Source: Fonticula-like sp. SCN 57-25
Lineage: Eukaryota; Nucleariida; Rotosphaerida
Direction of reading: 5' to 3'
NCBI GenBank assembly: GCA_001724245.1
Contig: MEDX01000042.1
Location: forward strand, 1 to 32,399
DNA: 32,399 bases
Position numbers and translations under genes: made by a program. Positions 1 to 8,816 of this stretch are shown piece after piece. A model generated the notes under the pieces. It saw nothing but the letters and a program-made list of their open reading frames with translations, did not search any database and had not been told where the DNA came from. How positions within the stretch are numbered: the stretch's first letter is position 1; every line of letters starts with the position of its first letter.

Positions 1-508
1 CCACAACACTCGCGTATGATTGGCCCAAACCTCGTGACGTCACTGAAATCTTGTTGAAATCTTGTGAAATCTTGCGTAATCCATTTGCGTGCACTGTTGA
101 CGCGCGTCCAAACCTCTAAAATTCTCTTTAAGTAGCACGCTGTCTAGACTGGCAATGGACCGTCCATCTTGCAGAGAGCAAAATCGTGGAATTTCGTCTC
201 TCACGGTCTCGGCCTCGTGATGACAGCGTATGTCTGACAAAGCAAATCGTCTCAAACACGCCGTTGCTCACGTGGCCATCCCACCTGCGCAAACTTTCGC
301 CGCTTTTCACTTTTGCGTCGACTTTTGCGCTTTGCCGGTCACTTTGCAGTTGTCGTTATTTGCGCGCGAGGTGCGTTTGGGCGGGATTAGGAATATAATT
401 TTTTGGGGGCTGGCGGCCTGGGGAGGGAGGCGGTGCCTGTTGGGGGCTTGCGTTGCTATGCGCGTTGTGTGTATTGTTTGTCTGACTGCGTGTGGGCATA
501 GTTTGATA
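1..508. other. upstream region without a supported gene
   Basis: I see no convincing gene here. The first 75 bases hold three near-tandem copies of a GAAATCTTG core (about 46-75) just after a perfect TGACGTCA palindrome (35-42). An open frame runs in from about 230 in the frame of the next gene, but its translation up to 508 is not protein-like and no family is visible, so it is more likely promoter and 5' leader of the gene starting at 509. Confidence 0.5.
35..42. promoter_or_regulatory. CRE/bZIP-type palindrome TGACGTCA
   Basis: This is a perfect 8-bp palindrome matching the CREB/ATF-type bZIP site. It lies about 470 bp before the first gene. A TGACGTCG half-match occurs just after the TATA-like box of the Hsp104 gene (about 13845). 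It could be a chance match; function is inferred only from the motif. Confidence 0.3.
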
Positions 509-1860
509 ATGGCAGGTGGTCAGCGCAAGGGCTCGATTGATGCTTCGCCGACGGCCAAGCGCCGCCGCGCCGATTCGACGGCCGGCTTTGAGGATGGCAG
601 CGCCGTGTCTGGCGGCGACATGGACATGCATGTGGATCTCCACCACCCCGCCATGGACGATGATCTGACTCAGCTCGGCGTCCCGCAGTCGGTTGGCGGC
701 ACCAAGCTGTTTGCGCCCTCGCTCCACAGCGACACCTCGAGCGACATCCTCGCGTCCGTCGGCGGCGGCGTTGACGGCGACACCTTTTCCTCGCTTCCGT
801 ACGCGGGCGCTGCGATCCCGACGCCGACCAAGCCGAGCGGCAAGCGCAAGCGCGATGGCTCTGATGGCGAGATGAGCGACGACGATGACGGCACCGGCAT
901 CAGCGAGCCTGTTGTCCTGCTCGAGGTTGCCCAGCGGGCGGTCAAGGTCGGCGGCGATCAGGGCCTCCTTCTTCTCCAAGAGTCGTCCTTTATGGCTCCG
1001 GTCAAGGGCAAGCGCAAGAAGAACATGCTCCAGCGCTCTGCGCAGTACTCTACCCTTGCCAGCCGCAAGTGCCGCGGCGAGGCCAAGAACGCGCTCCTCT
1101 TTTGCGAGCGCATCTTCAAGGACGACGACGCCATTGCCAGCCACCTCACGCAGCTGAGCCCCAAGCAGCGCGCCGCCGCTTCGCGCCTCATCTTTTCGAT
1201 CCTCGTGCGCGCGAGCATCGTCGAGTCCAAGGGCGACTTTCAGCGTGACCTCTTTGCCGAGGCCGACAACAACGGCTGGGTCGACCAGCTCGGCCAGATC
1301 AAGGACTGCAAGCTGCCCACCGTCGCCGGCATGGAGTGGAGCTGGAAGACAAAGGAGCTCCTCGAGTTTGCCCGCGGGTGCCTCGACCCGCGCTTCCACG
1401 ACCAGCACAGCTCGCACCGCAAGTTCAAGTTCTTCCCGCACCTCAACTTTAAGGACGCCGTGCCGGCCATCCGCGCCGCCACGCGCCTCGCTATCGTCAA
1501 GGTCCTCGGCGTCGGGCAGACAAGCGCCGCCGCCAGCGCCGCTAGCGCTGCGTCGACGTCGCCCACCCCCTCGGCCGCGACAGTGTCCGCTGCGGCCGTC
1601 TCGGCGCCCGCGGCCGCCGCTCCCGCTGGCGCTGCTGCGCCCGCTGCCGACGGTTCGGCCCCGCGCAAGCAGCCCGTCTCCGCCCAGGACGACGCCAACG
1701 TCGCAATGGTACGCGCACGCATTACAAATATTTTCGCCCGGCTAACACACTTTAGACGCTGACCGCGCTCGCGACGAACAAGTGGGCCTCGGGTACTGCG
1801 CCTGGCACGGCGGCTCCGGCGGCGCCCGCCGTCAACGCCGCCGCGCCGACGTCGGCGTAG
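509..1860 (+). CDS. unrecognised nuclear protein, 2 exons, 434 aa
   Basis: Exons are 509-1708 and 1756-1860. The 47-nt intron has donor GTACGC, a CTAAC branch site and a TTTAG acceptor, and joins in frame to a TAG stop. I do not recognise the family. The N-terminal third is low complexity and acidic, with basic clusters that look like nuclear localisation signals (KRRR near the start, KRKR, KGKRKK). The middle (about residues 180-330) is the only globular-looking part: it is rich in predicted helix with conserved-looking Trp, Phe and Cys positions (for example MEWSWKTKELLEFARGC). The C-terminus is a long Ala/Pro/Ser tail. I chose ATG 509 because everything upstream in frame is not protein-like. 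A nuclear, possibly chromatin- or RNA-associated role is inferred only from the basic clusters. Existence of the gene is well supported; function is not. Confidence 0.7.
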
Positions 1861-2157
1861 GTCAATCACGAAAGGGGGCGATGAATGTGTTTGCTGCTTT
1901 TCTTTCGGCAGGTTTGTGTCATCATGATGTTTAGTTTGCTGTCTGCTTTTGTGGGTTTCCTTTTGTGTGTTGAGTTTGTACAGAGGCGGGTAAAAGTCGA
2001 TAGACTTGCGCGAGAGAATCAAATATTTTTTTGGAAAAACCTTGTTGCTACGCGAAACACGACACAAATCTACAAAGCATATAGGAACATCACTGTAATA
2101 TCGCGCAAACTAGCGCGAAACATGAAAGCACATGCATAGTCTGGGCATGCGCGCGAC
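1861..2157. other. convergent 3' intergenic region
   Basis: An AT-rich spacer lies between the stop of the upstream plus-strand gene and the stop of the minus-strand phosphatase-like gene. It must hold both 3' UTRs. No further gene is visible. Confidence 0.5.
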
Positions 2158-2841
2158 TCACTTCCACAGCTTCATGCTTGTGCGGCGGTAGTCGGCGAGC
2201 GTCATCGTGGATGTGTTGCAGCACTCGAGCTCAAAGCCCATGAGCTGAGCAAAAAACCCAACGTTTGGCCGGGTGCTCTGCCGCTGCCGCTTGACGTGGT
2301 TGAACGCGTCGCGGAGCGTAAAGTTACGCTGGTGAACAAGGTAGCCGATGCACAGCGTGGCGGCGCGGCTGATCCCGCGCGGCGACTTGATCAGCACAGC
2401 GCCCATCTTTGAGGAGCGATAGCGGTCTATCACGAGCAACATTAGCAAAGCTACATCCAATTATGTGCGTTTAAGCGTACTGATAAAGTCAAAGGCCGCA
2501 CGAAAGTGGCGCTTGATGTCGGCGTCGGCGTCGTCCGACACGATAAAGTTCTCGATGACAATGTTGGCGGGGTCGACGGAGGCCTGCTCCTCTTCGCTCA
2601 CATTAATAATGGCCACGATATTGTGGCTTCGCAGCAAGGCAAGGTCGGCGTCGTCCCAGTCGGCGCCGATGTAGAGCCCCTCGAGGATGCGCGTCGGTCG
2701 CGACGGCTCAATGTGATCATCGGCCGCCGTGGCGATCGGCGCCGATACCGCGCGCGCGTCGACGCGCGCCTTCTTGGCGGGCCGCTGAACGGCGTCGCCG
2801 CTTCCTCCGGCCATTTCCGGAGTGCCGAGCGCAGAGGACAT
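2158..2841 (-). CDS. STYX-like pseudophosphatase (dual-specificity phosphatase fold), 2 exons, 209 aa
   Basis: Read on the minus strand, exons are 2841-2481 and 2426-2158. The 54-nt intron (2480-2427) has donor GTACGC, a GCTAATG branch region and acceptor GATAG. The joined protein has the full order of a small dual-specificity phosphatase: the ILEGLYIGADWDDADLALL start, the NIVAIINVSEEE strand, an Asp-containing loop where the general acid sits (SDDADADI), the P-loop, and the NFTLRDAFNHVKRQR and NVGFFAQLMGFE helices. The signature HCxxGxSR, however, reads K134-S135-P-R-G-I-S-R141: the nucleophilic Cys is Ser (codon TCG, 2385-2383) and the preceding His is Lys. Known STYX proteins likewise lack the Cys and act as phospho-protein binders or competitors, so I infer no catalysis but possible ligand binding. 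An acidic and basic N-terminal extension of about 45 residues contains KKAR. It is divergent from RPN10 across 344 bp. Family is sure; loss of catalysis rests on the visible residues. Confidence 0.88.
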
Positions 2842-3185
2842 GCTTGTCAGGTAGGGGACCTGCGGGAGTGGGAGGAGATAGGGGACACGTCCGCGGGGAA
2901 ATCAAAACTGTAGTGATCGTTGGCAGCGACTACTCCGCCATACGTCGTCTGGCGTCGTAAGAGCGCAAAGGGGAAATCAAGGAGAAGAAAAGGAGCGCGC
3001 CGGTTTAATTCCGCGCGCAAGCGTAACGCCAAGCCCTGCCAAGGTTGAGCTGCCGCACGCTCAAAGCCCGCCAAAGGATGACGAACCAAAATTCAGGGCA
3101 GATAGGACTTGTCAACAGGCCTGTGGCAGGGCTGTGCTCCAAAGTTCGTCATCCGGAGGCCGTAAGCAAAGGAGAGGCGGTTACG
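2842..3185. promoter_or_regulatory. divergent promoter region between the STYX-like gene and RPN10
   Basis: These 344 bp separate two start codons that point away from each other, so both core promoters must lie here. No TATA box or known proteasome-gene element is evident by eye. No other gene is supported. Confidence 0.5.
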
Positions 3186-4524
3186 ATGCCGGAGGCGACG
3201 CTTGTCTGGTGCGCGGGGAAACGGGAAGCGGGGCAGTGCTGGCGGGGTTACTGACATGCGTGGTGGCGTGCAGTATTGATAACTCGGAATGGATGCGGAA
3301 CGGCGACTATGCGCCGGGCCGCATGACGGTTCAGCTTGATGCGGCCAACGTCCTCACGATGGCCAAGCTCGAGTCGCATGCGGAGAACTCTGTTGCGCTC
3401 ATGACATACGCCGGCCGCAGGTTTGCCTCTTATTAAGCCTCCTTTTTGGTTTTTTTATTGACATGTTCCTCGTCTTTTCTTTTTCCCACTTTTCCTCGAC
3501 GGTGTCCGCCTTGTTTAGCCCGCAGGTGCATGTGACCCTGACCTCTGATCGCACGCGCATCATGACGGCGCTTTCCAAGTTACAGCTTTCCGGCCAGACC
3601 GACGTATTGTCCGGACTCCAGGTGGCGCTTCTTGCGCTCAAGCATCGCCAGAACAAGAATCAGCGCCAGCGTGTTGTTGTCTTTGTCGGCAGCCCGATCG
3701 AGACGGAGACGGCGCCGCTGGTGCAGCTCGGCAAGAAGCTCAAGAAGAACAATATTTCGGTCGATATTATCAGCTTTGGCGAGGAGGCGATGAATAAAGA
3801 AAAGTTGGAGGCGTTCATCGCCGCGGTCAATAGCGGTGACTCGAGGTACATTCTTTGGTTTCTTTAGTTTCTGTGACTGACCCTTGTGGCGCCTCAGCCA
3901 TCTCTTGAGCGTCCCCGCCGGCCCGCACCTCCTCTCTGACGTGCTGTTGAGCTCGCCGATTCTCGCGGACGAGCCCGGCCACCACATGGCGAGCCTCGCT
4001 TCGCGCGCGCAGGGCGGCGACGGTGACATTGACCCCAACCTCGACCCCGAGCTCGCGCTCGCGCTCCGCCTCTCGCTCGAGGAGGAGCGCTCGCGCGTCG
4101 CTGCCGCCGCCGCCGCTTCAGGCGATGCGCCGCCGGCCGCCAGCAGCAGCACCAACGCATTCGCCGGCTTTGTACGCCTCTCCCGCCTGCTTTTTCGACC
4201 TCATCTAACCAATTAACTGCGCAGGAATCGATGGACGAGGACGAGCGCATGCTGGCGCAGGCGCTCGCCATGTCGATGGGCGACGTTGGCGGCGCGAGCG
4301 GGACGTCAGACGCGCCCGCCGCGAACGACGGCGCGATGGACGTGGACATGGACGACGAGGAGCAGGAGCTCCAGCGCGCGCTGGCCATGTCGATGGGCGG
4401 CGGCGATCAGAACATTGGCGACCTCCTATCGTCGCTCCCGGGCGTCGACGCCGACTCGCCAGAGGTTCAGGAGGCGTTGAAAAAGCTCAACGAGGGCAAG
4501 AAGAAGGACGGCAAACCCGAGTGA
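3186..4524 (+). CDS. RPN10: 26S proteasome regulatory subunit RPN10 (PSMD4), ubiquitin receptor, 5 exons, 356 aa
   Basis: RPN10 sits between the proteasome base and lid and captures polyubiquitin. Exons are 3186-3208, 3274-3420, 3519-3845, 3898-4171 and 4225-4524; every junction restores the family alignment. Exon 1 codes only for MPEATLVC and is completed by IDNSEWMRNGDY, the hallmark start of the family. The VWA domain fills about residues 1-190, including LALKHRQNKNQRQRVVVFVGSP and the SVDIISFGEE strand, then the VPAGPHLLSDVLLSSPIL segment. Three ubiquitin-interacting motifs follow: DPELALALRLSLEEE (about 215-234), ERMLAQALAMSMGD (about 262-278) and EQELQRALAMSMGG (about 300-318). The C-terminus (LLSSLPGVDADSPEVQEALKKL) matches other RPN10 proteins. 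Intron donors are GTGCGC, GTTTGC, GTACAT and GTACGC. Family assignment is secure. Confidence 0.97.
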
Positions 4525-4578
4525 TACCGAGACAGGCTGTAATCGTGCGCATTGTTAACCGTACATTGTACAAAGAAG

Positions 4579-4584
4579 AATAAA
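4579..4584 (+). terminator. poly(A) signal AATAAA for RPN10
   Basis: A canonical AATAAA lies 55 bp after the RPN10 stop, at the expected distance for its 3' end. Confidence 0.6.
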
Positions 4585-4803
4585 GAACAGTGTTCTGCAT
4601 GTGACTGAGAATGCCTATACGAACGCATTGGCTGTGCACCGTCCGATTTCCATCGTTTTATGAGCCCCTTCAGGGGCCCGTGCGAGCGTGCGGACAGTGA
4701 GATGGCAATAGAAGTGAGCGGCTGGCCCCGACCAAAAATTTCCGAGATCGTGGTCCACCCCGGATTCGAGGGCTGGAATTACCGGGAATGCACATACGTG
4801 GGG

Positions 4804-4859
4804 GCCCACCTTGGTCACCCCCGAAACAGGCCGATCACCCTGAATGATCAGAGGTGGGC
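4804..4859. other. intergenic inverted repeat / possible structured RNA
   Basis: GCCCACCT (4804-4811) pairs perfectly with AGGTGGGC (4852-4859), and inside this GATCA (4833-4837) pairs with TGATC (4845-4849), giving a two-tier hairpin. A second small hairpin (GCCCC-TTCA-GGGGC) lies near 4663-4676. It may be a structured ncRNA or leader element, or chance in GC-rich DNA. Confidence 0.2.
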
Positions 4860-5217
4860 GCATTTTTCTCCCCCCGGGGTGCATTGTGTGTCCGCCATTC
4901 GCATAGCGGAAGGGCGAGGCGCGGCTTGTCGACGTTTGTCATCGGTAGCGCCCGGCGCTTGCTTCCGCGGCGTCGCGTTCCCTTTGTATTACATTCGTGT
5001 GTCTGCTGTCTGCTGAGTGAGGTTGGCCAGCTGCGCACACTGCGTTTGAGAGGGCAGCTGGCAGTGTGATCAACTTTGGTGGTCGGCTTTTTTTGCTTTC
5101 GCAGCCCACCTTTTGTTGAGCGCATCACTGCCGGGTGGCTTTTAACAGCCCGGCGTTGCCTTTCCTTGCTTTTCTTGCATTTCCGCGTCGGTTTTTTTTC
5201 ATACCAGTGTATTGATT

Positions 5218-8193
5218 ATGGAGGATCTTGAGCAGCTCAAGTTCCGGGTGGTCCGCTCGGACTCGCCCGACGGAGACTATGCCAATCTTGTCGTCCCGGC
5301 GCTTGCCGAGTTTGACGAGGTGAAGATCAAGGCGTTTTTGGCGGCGTACCCTGGCAATGGCCAGCCGCCGTGGGAGTTTCGGCTGCTCCAGGAAGACGGC
5401 TCGGAGATTTCCGATATGAGCGTACTCGGCATTCTCTCCGGGTCGCGCATTGTCGCGGATCCGGGGCCCAACTTTCACGATTCGAACAAGAAGGGCAAGC
5501 CGAAGGATCTCGGCAGGAGTAACAGCACAAAGCAGCGCACACTCTTTGGATCGCTGCGCGGAAAGCCGAGCTCGTCCGTAAAGTCGAGCTCGAGCACGTT
5601 GTCGGCGAGCACATTTAGCCTCAGTGCCAAGGGTACGCGCGAATCCTCTTTGATTTGTGGCCATCGCTCATCGCTTGGCATAGATGTTGCGCCGCCCGTG
5701 TCGGACACGCTTTACCCCCACAAGATCTTTTACAAAAACTATCTTCGGAAGAAGAATGAGATTCTCGAGGGCAACAAGCCTGCCACGATGCGCCAGTGGA
5801 TCCGCTACTGGGTTGTGCTCCGCGGCCGCACGCTTCTCTTTTACAAGGACCGCAAGCACTACACTGGCGAGAAGAAGCCCGTCGGCGCGATCGACATTCT
5901 TAACGCTGACATTTCGCCCGTCTTTGATCACCCCAAGCGCCACTGCTTGCTCCGCGTGCGCGTCGCCCGCGGCGCGCGTTACCTGCTAGAGGCCGAGTGC
6001 GACGACGAGTTCCACGAGTGGCACGAGGCGCTGCAGGTCGCCGTGCGCGGCGGCGTCGGCCTCGACCCGTCCATCGGCAACTCCAAGCTGACGCTGATCC
6101 GCCCCCTGCGGCCCATCAACGACGAAGACAATGGCAGCACGTACACCAACGACCTCTACGAGGGCGACGAACTGCCCGGCGACGACGATTCAATGCACAT
6201 GGGGACGATCAGCGGAAGCGGCACAGTCGGCAGGAATTCGCCGCTCTCTGCCGTGTTCACTCAACCGTCCCCGCCGCCGCCGCCGCCAAGGTCGCCCGTG
6301 GCAAGTGCCCCGCCGCCACCGCCGCTCTCGCCGGCCAAGAGTGGTGCGCCGCCGCCGCCCCCGCCGCCGGTTGCTGCTGGTGGGCCACCACCGCCGCCGC
6401 CGCCCCCGATGGGTGCTGGCGGGCCACCACCGCCTCCACCGCCTCCGATGGGTGCTGGCGGGCCACCACCGCCTCCGCCGCCTCCGGGTAGCGGACCCCC
6501 GCCGCCTCCGGTGGCAGTGAGCCCCATTGCGGCCGGCGCGTCGGCGTCGTCGCTGAATGAGCCGCCGAGCCCGTCAGGGTCGCGCAGCTCGCTCAAGAAC
6601 GGCACGCTGACAAAGAGCGAAAAGAAGGAGCGCGACCGCCTAGAAAAGGAGCGCAAGGAGAAGGAGAAGGAGGAGGAGAAGGAGCGCAAGGAGCGTGAGA
6701 AGCGCGAGGAAAAGGAGCGCAAGGAGCGCGAGAAGGAAGAGGAGAAGGAGCGCAAGGAAAAGGAAAAGGAGGACGAAAAGGCGCGCAAGGAGGAGGAGAA
6801 GGAGCGCAAGGAGAAGGAGAAGGCTGACGAAAAGGCACGCAAGGAGCGCGAGAAGGAGGAGAGGAAGACGCTCTCGCGCACCAAGGGCGCCGCCGCCGTC
6901 GCCGCCGTCGCTGCTTCAACGCCCGCACCGCCTCCGCCACCAGGTGCAGGCCCGCCGCCGCCCCCGCCGCCACCTGGTGGGGGTCCACCGGCGCCCCCGC
7001 CGCCACCGAGTGCAGGTGGTCCGCCGCCACCACCCCCGCCGCCGGGACCAGGAGGGCCACCGCCGCCTCCCCCTCCGAGCGCTGGCGGACCTCCGCCTCC
7101 GCCGGCTGCCGCACCACCGCCGCCGCCCCCGGCCGCCGCTCCACCGCCACCACCACCGGCTGCTGCTCCCCCGCCGCCACCTCCGGGTGGTGCGCCCCCG
7201 CCTCCCCCGCCCGTCGCTGCAGCTGGTCCGCCGCCTCCTCCACCCGCCGCTGCTGGTGGTCCGCCGCCTCCCCCCGCTGCTGCAGGTGGCCCGCCGCCAC
7301 CTCCGCCGCCGCCGACGGACGACGACGGCGCGGGCGCCGGAAGCGACCTGGCCGCTCAGATCGCGGCCGCCAAGAAGAAGCGCGAGGCTGCTGCTGCCGC
7401 CAAGGCCGCCGCCGGCGAGCCGATGTCGGCGGACGGCGGCCCGCCGCCCGCTGCACCCAAGCCCGCTCTGGGCGGCGCTGGCGGCGGGGACGGCCGTGGC
7501 GACCTGCTCGCGCAGATCCAGGGCTTTGGTAGGAAGGGTCTCAAGAAGGTGAATCGCGACGACGGGCCCGGTGCTGGCTCGTCCAGCCCTGCGCCGGAGC
7601 CGCCGTCGGGCGCTTCCATTGCCGAGGCCGCTGCCGCCCGCGCCGCTCGCATGGCCGCGAGCCGAGGCGCCGAGACACCAAGCCCGGCGCCCTCGCACGG
7701 CGCTCCGCCGCCGGCGCCCCCCTCGGCGCCTTCATGGAAAAAGTCGACGACGCCGCAGAGCTTTGCGCCTCCCGCTCCCGCCAACTTTGCTCCGGCGCAG
7801 CAGCACGCTGCGCCGCCGCCGCAGATGCCGATGCCCGGCCAGTTCCCGCCGCCGCAGCAGCAGCCGGGCTACGACCCGTACTATGCTGCGTACATGTACC
7901 AGATGCAGCAGCAGGCTGCCGCCGCGGCCATGTACGGGCGGCCACCGATGCCGATGCCGCCGATGGGCGGGTTCTACGACCCGTACCAGGCGGCCATGTA
8001 CGGCCAGGCCGGCGGTCTTCCGCCGCCGCCGATGGGCGGCATGATGCCGATGCCGCCGGGCACCGCCATGCCTCCGCCGCCGTCGGCGCAGGCGCCGGTG
8101 AGCAAGCCGACGCCGCCCAACCCGAACCGCTTCCTTCCGGCGTCGACCAATTCTCCGGTCACTGACTTTAGGTCCGTCCTGCGCAAGACGTAA
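5218..8193 (+). CDS. PH-domain, polyproline, WH2-like actin regulator, 991 aa, single exon
   Basis: Domains in order: a ubiquitin-like/RA-like N-terminal segment (about 1-86); a PH domain (about 168-280) with WIRYWVVLRGRTLLFYKD and the invariant Trp of the last helix (W268, EFHEWHEAL); a first polyproline block (about 350-431) with repeated MGAGGPPPPPPPP units; a highly charged Lys/Glu helix (about 466-551); a second polyproline block (about 568-700); a WH2-like DLAAQI segment (about 708-724) and a clearer one, DLLAQI-x7-LKKV (about 760-778); an Ala/Gly/Pro linker; a Gln/Met/Tyr-rich low-complexity region; and at the very end DFRSVL (983-988), which matches the DFRxxL F-actin motif of myosin light chain kinase. 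The RA-PH-polyproline order recalls Mig10/RIAM/lamellipodin, but WH2 motifs are not part of those proteins. No FH2 or WASP-type central/acidic region is present. I infer membrane recruitment by PH, profilin-actin delivery by polyproline, and G- and F-actin binding. ATG 5218 is the first in frame. Confidence 0.85.
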   Translation: MEDLEQLKFRVVRSDSPDGDYANLVVPALAEFDEVKIKAFLAAYPGNGQPPWEFRLLQEDGSEISDMSVLGILSGSRIVADPGPNFHDSNKKGKPKDLGRSNSTKQRTLFGSLRGKPSSSVKSSSSTLSASTFSLSAKGTRESSLICGHRSSLGIDVAPPVSDTLYPHKIFYKNYLRKKNEILEGNKPATMRQWIRYWVVLRGRTLLFYKDRKHYTGEKKPVGAIDILNADISPVFDHPKRHCLLRVRVARGARYLLEAECDDEFHEWHEALQVAVRGGVGLDPSIGNSKLTLIRPLRPINDEDNGSTYTNDLYEGDELPGDDDSMHMGTISGSGTVGRNSPLSAVFTQPSPPPPPPRSPVASAPPPPPLSPAKSGAPPPPPPPVAAGGPPPPPPPPMGAGGPPPPPPPPMGAGGPPPPPPPPGSGPPPPPVAVSPIAAGASASSLNEPPSPSGSRSSLKNGTLTKSEKKERDRLEKERKEKEKEEEKERKEREKREEKERKEREKEEEKERKEKEKEDEKARKEEEKERKEKEKADEKARKEREKEERKTLSRTKGAAAVAAVAASTPAPPPPPGAGPPPPPPPPGGGPPAPPPPPSAGGPPPPPPPPGPGGPPPPPPPSAGGPPPPPAAAPPPPPPAAAPPPPPPAAAPPPPPPGGAPPPPPPVAAAGPPPPPPAAAGGPPPPPAAAGGPPPPPPPPTDDDGAGAGSDLAAQIAAAKKKREAAAAAKAAAGEPMSADGGPPPAAPKPALGGAGGGDGRGDLLAQIQGFGRKGLKKVNRDDGPGAGSSSPAPEPPSGASIAEAAAARAARMAASRGAETPSPAPSHGAPPPAPPSAPSWKKSTTPQSFAPPAPANFAPAQQHAAPPPQMPMPGQFPPPQQQPGYDPYYAAYMYQMQQQAAAAAMYGRPPMPMPPMGGFYDPYQAAMYGQAGGLPPPPMGGMMPMPPGTAMPPPPSAQAPVSKPTPPNPNRFLPASTNSPVTDFRSVLRKT

Positions 8194-8236
8194 GCACCAT
8201 TTTTGTCTGCCATCGACGAGGCGGGTTTTTGATTGA

Positions 8237-8257
8237 ATGATGATGATGATGATGATG
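8237..8257. repeat. (ATG)7 microsatellite
   Basis: Seven perfect ATG trinucleotides lie 44 bp past the stop of the actin-regulator gene, in its probable 3' UTR. Confidence 0.9.
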
Positions 8258-8262
8258 TAGGT

Positions 8263-8292
8263 TGTGTGTGCGCGCGCGAGTGCGCGTGTGTA
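8263..8292. repeat. alternating purine-pyrimidine tract (Z-DNA-prone)
   Basis: TG and CG dinucleotides alternate over 8263-8278 and again over 8280-8292, broken only around 8279. Such tracts can adopt Z-DNA; any function is inference. Confidence 0.5.
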
Positions 8293-8816
8293 TCTTAGTC
8301 GTCCTGGATATTGCGCTGAGCGCCCAGGTGGACCTACTATTACTTTCTCTATGTCTATTGCATCGATTGTTGGTGACCTTTTTTTTGTTCATTATGTTCG
8401 CGCCGTGTTATCACACGTTGTACCGTTATCACTCTTATATCCCCCACACGAGAACAATACTATTCAAGTAAATGATATTATCTTTGATAGTTTGGTACAT
8501 TTCACACGAGAAATTTCCCACACTCTGCCCACCCTTGCCAAACTGAGCCTAAACAACGGAGAATGTCAAATTTGCAAATCTGTGGTTGACCAATCGGTTC
8601 CCTTTCTTTTTGCGTCATCTGTTTGGCTGGCCAAAGCGCGCGCGCCGCCGGAGTGTCGATCTGGGGCTGGAACGTGGCGTAGCAGAGCTGCCGCTTGCTT
8701 GTTAACGCTGCTTGAAGCCGCTTTTTGCGTCTGTGTTTTGCTCGTTTCATCCTGCGTCAGCGAAATTAATACCTTTTCTTTGTTGATCGGCTGCTGTGCT
8801 GCCATTTTCCGCGGGA

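Larger units (their letters stand above)
4525..5217. other. intergenic region with a GC-rich, hairpin-forming block
   Basis: No protein gene is supported in these 693 bp. About 4640-4900 is unusually GC-rich for intergenic DNA here and contains short inverted repeats (separate entry). About 5080-5215 is pyrimidine-rich and is probably promoter and 5' leader of the actin-regulator gene; it includes TTTCGCAG and TTAACAG strings that could be acceptors of a 5' UTR intron. I compared the block by eye with tRNA, U-snRNA and SRP consensus elements and found no match. Confidence 0.45.
8194..8816. other. intergenic region: 3' UTR, simple repeats and promoter of the RING gene
   Basis: No gene is supported in these 623 bp. 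The region starts with a trinucleotide repeat and a purine-pyrimidine alternating tract (separate entries), then becomes AT-rich. An open frame that runs through it on the plus strand has no protein character. Confidence 0.5.

Noticed and set aside
230-508. Upstream in-frame extension of the first gene
   Set aside because: Translation is not protein-like; ATG 509 begins the basic, nuclear-type sequence. A longer start cannot be fully excluded.
2158-2841. Active dual-specificity phosphatase or pseudogene
   Set aside because: The catalytic Cys is absent, so activity is unlikely; intact splicing and fold argue against a dead gene.
4768-4785. Possible rRNA fragment
   Set aside because: A 13-base string resembles antisense of a conserved 18S region, but the flanks do not match and such a match is expected by chance at this scale.
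4525-5217. U1 or U6 snRNA in the GC-rich intergenic block
   Set aside because: I looked for a U1-type 5' end and other snRNA consensus blocks to explain the GTRCG donors; none found.
5218-8193. Formin
   Set aside because: Polyproline (FH1-like) blocks are present but there is no FH2 domain; WH2-like motifs and PH explain it better.
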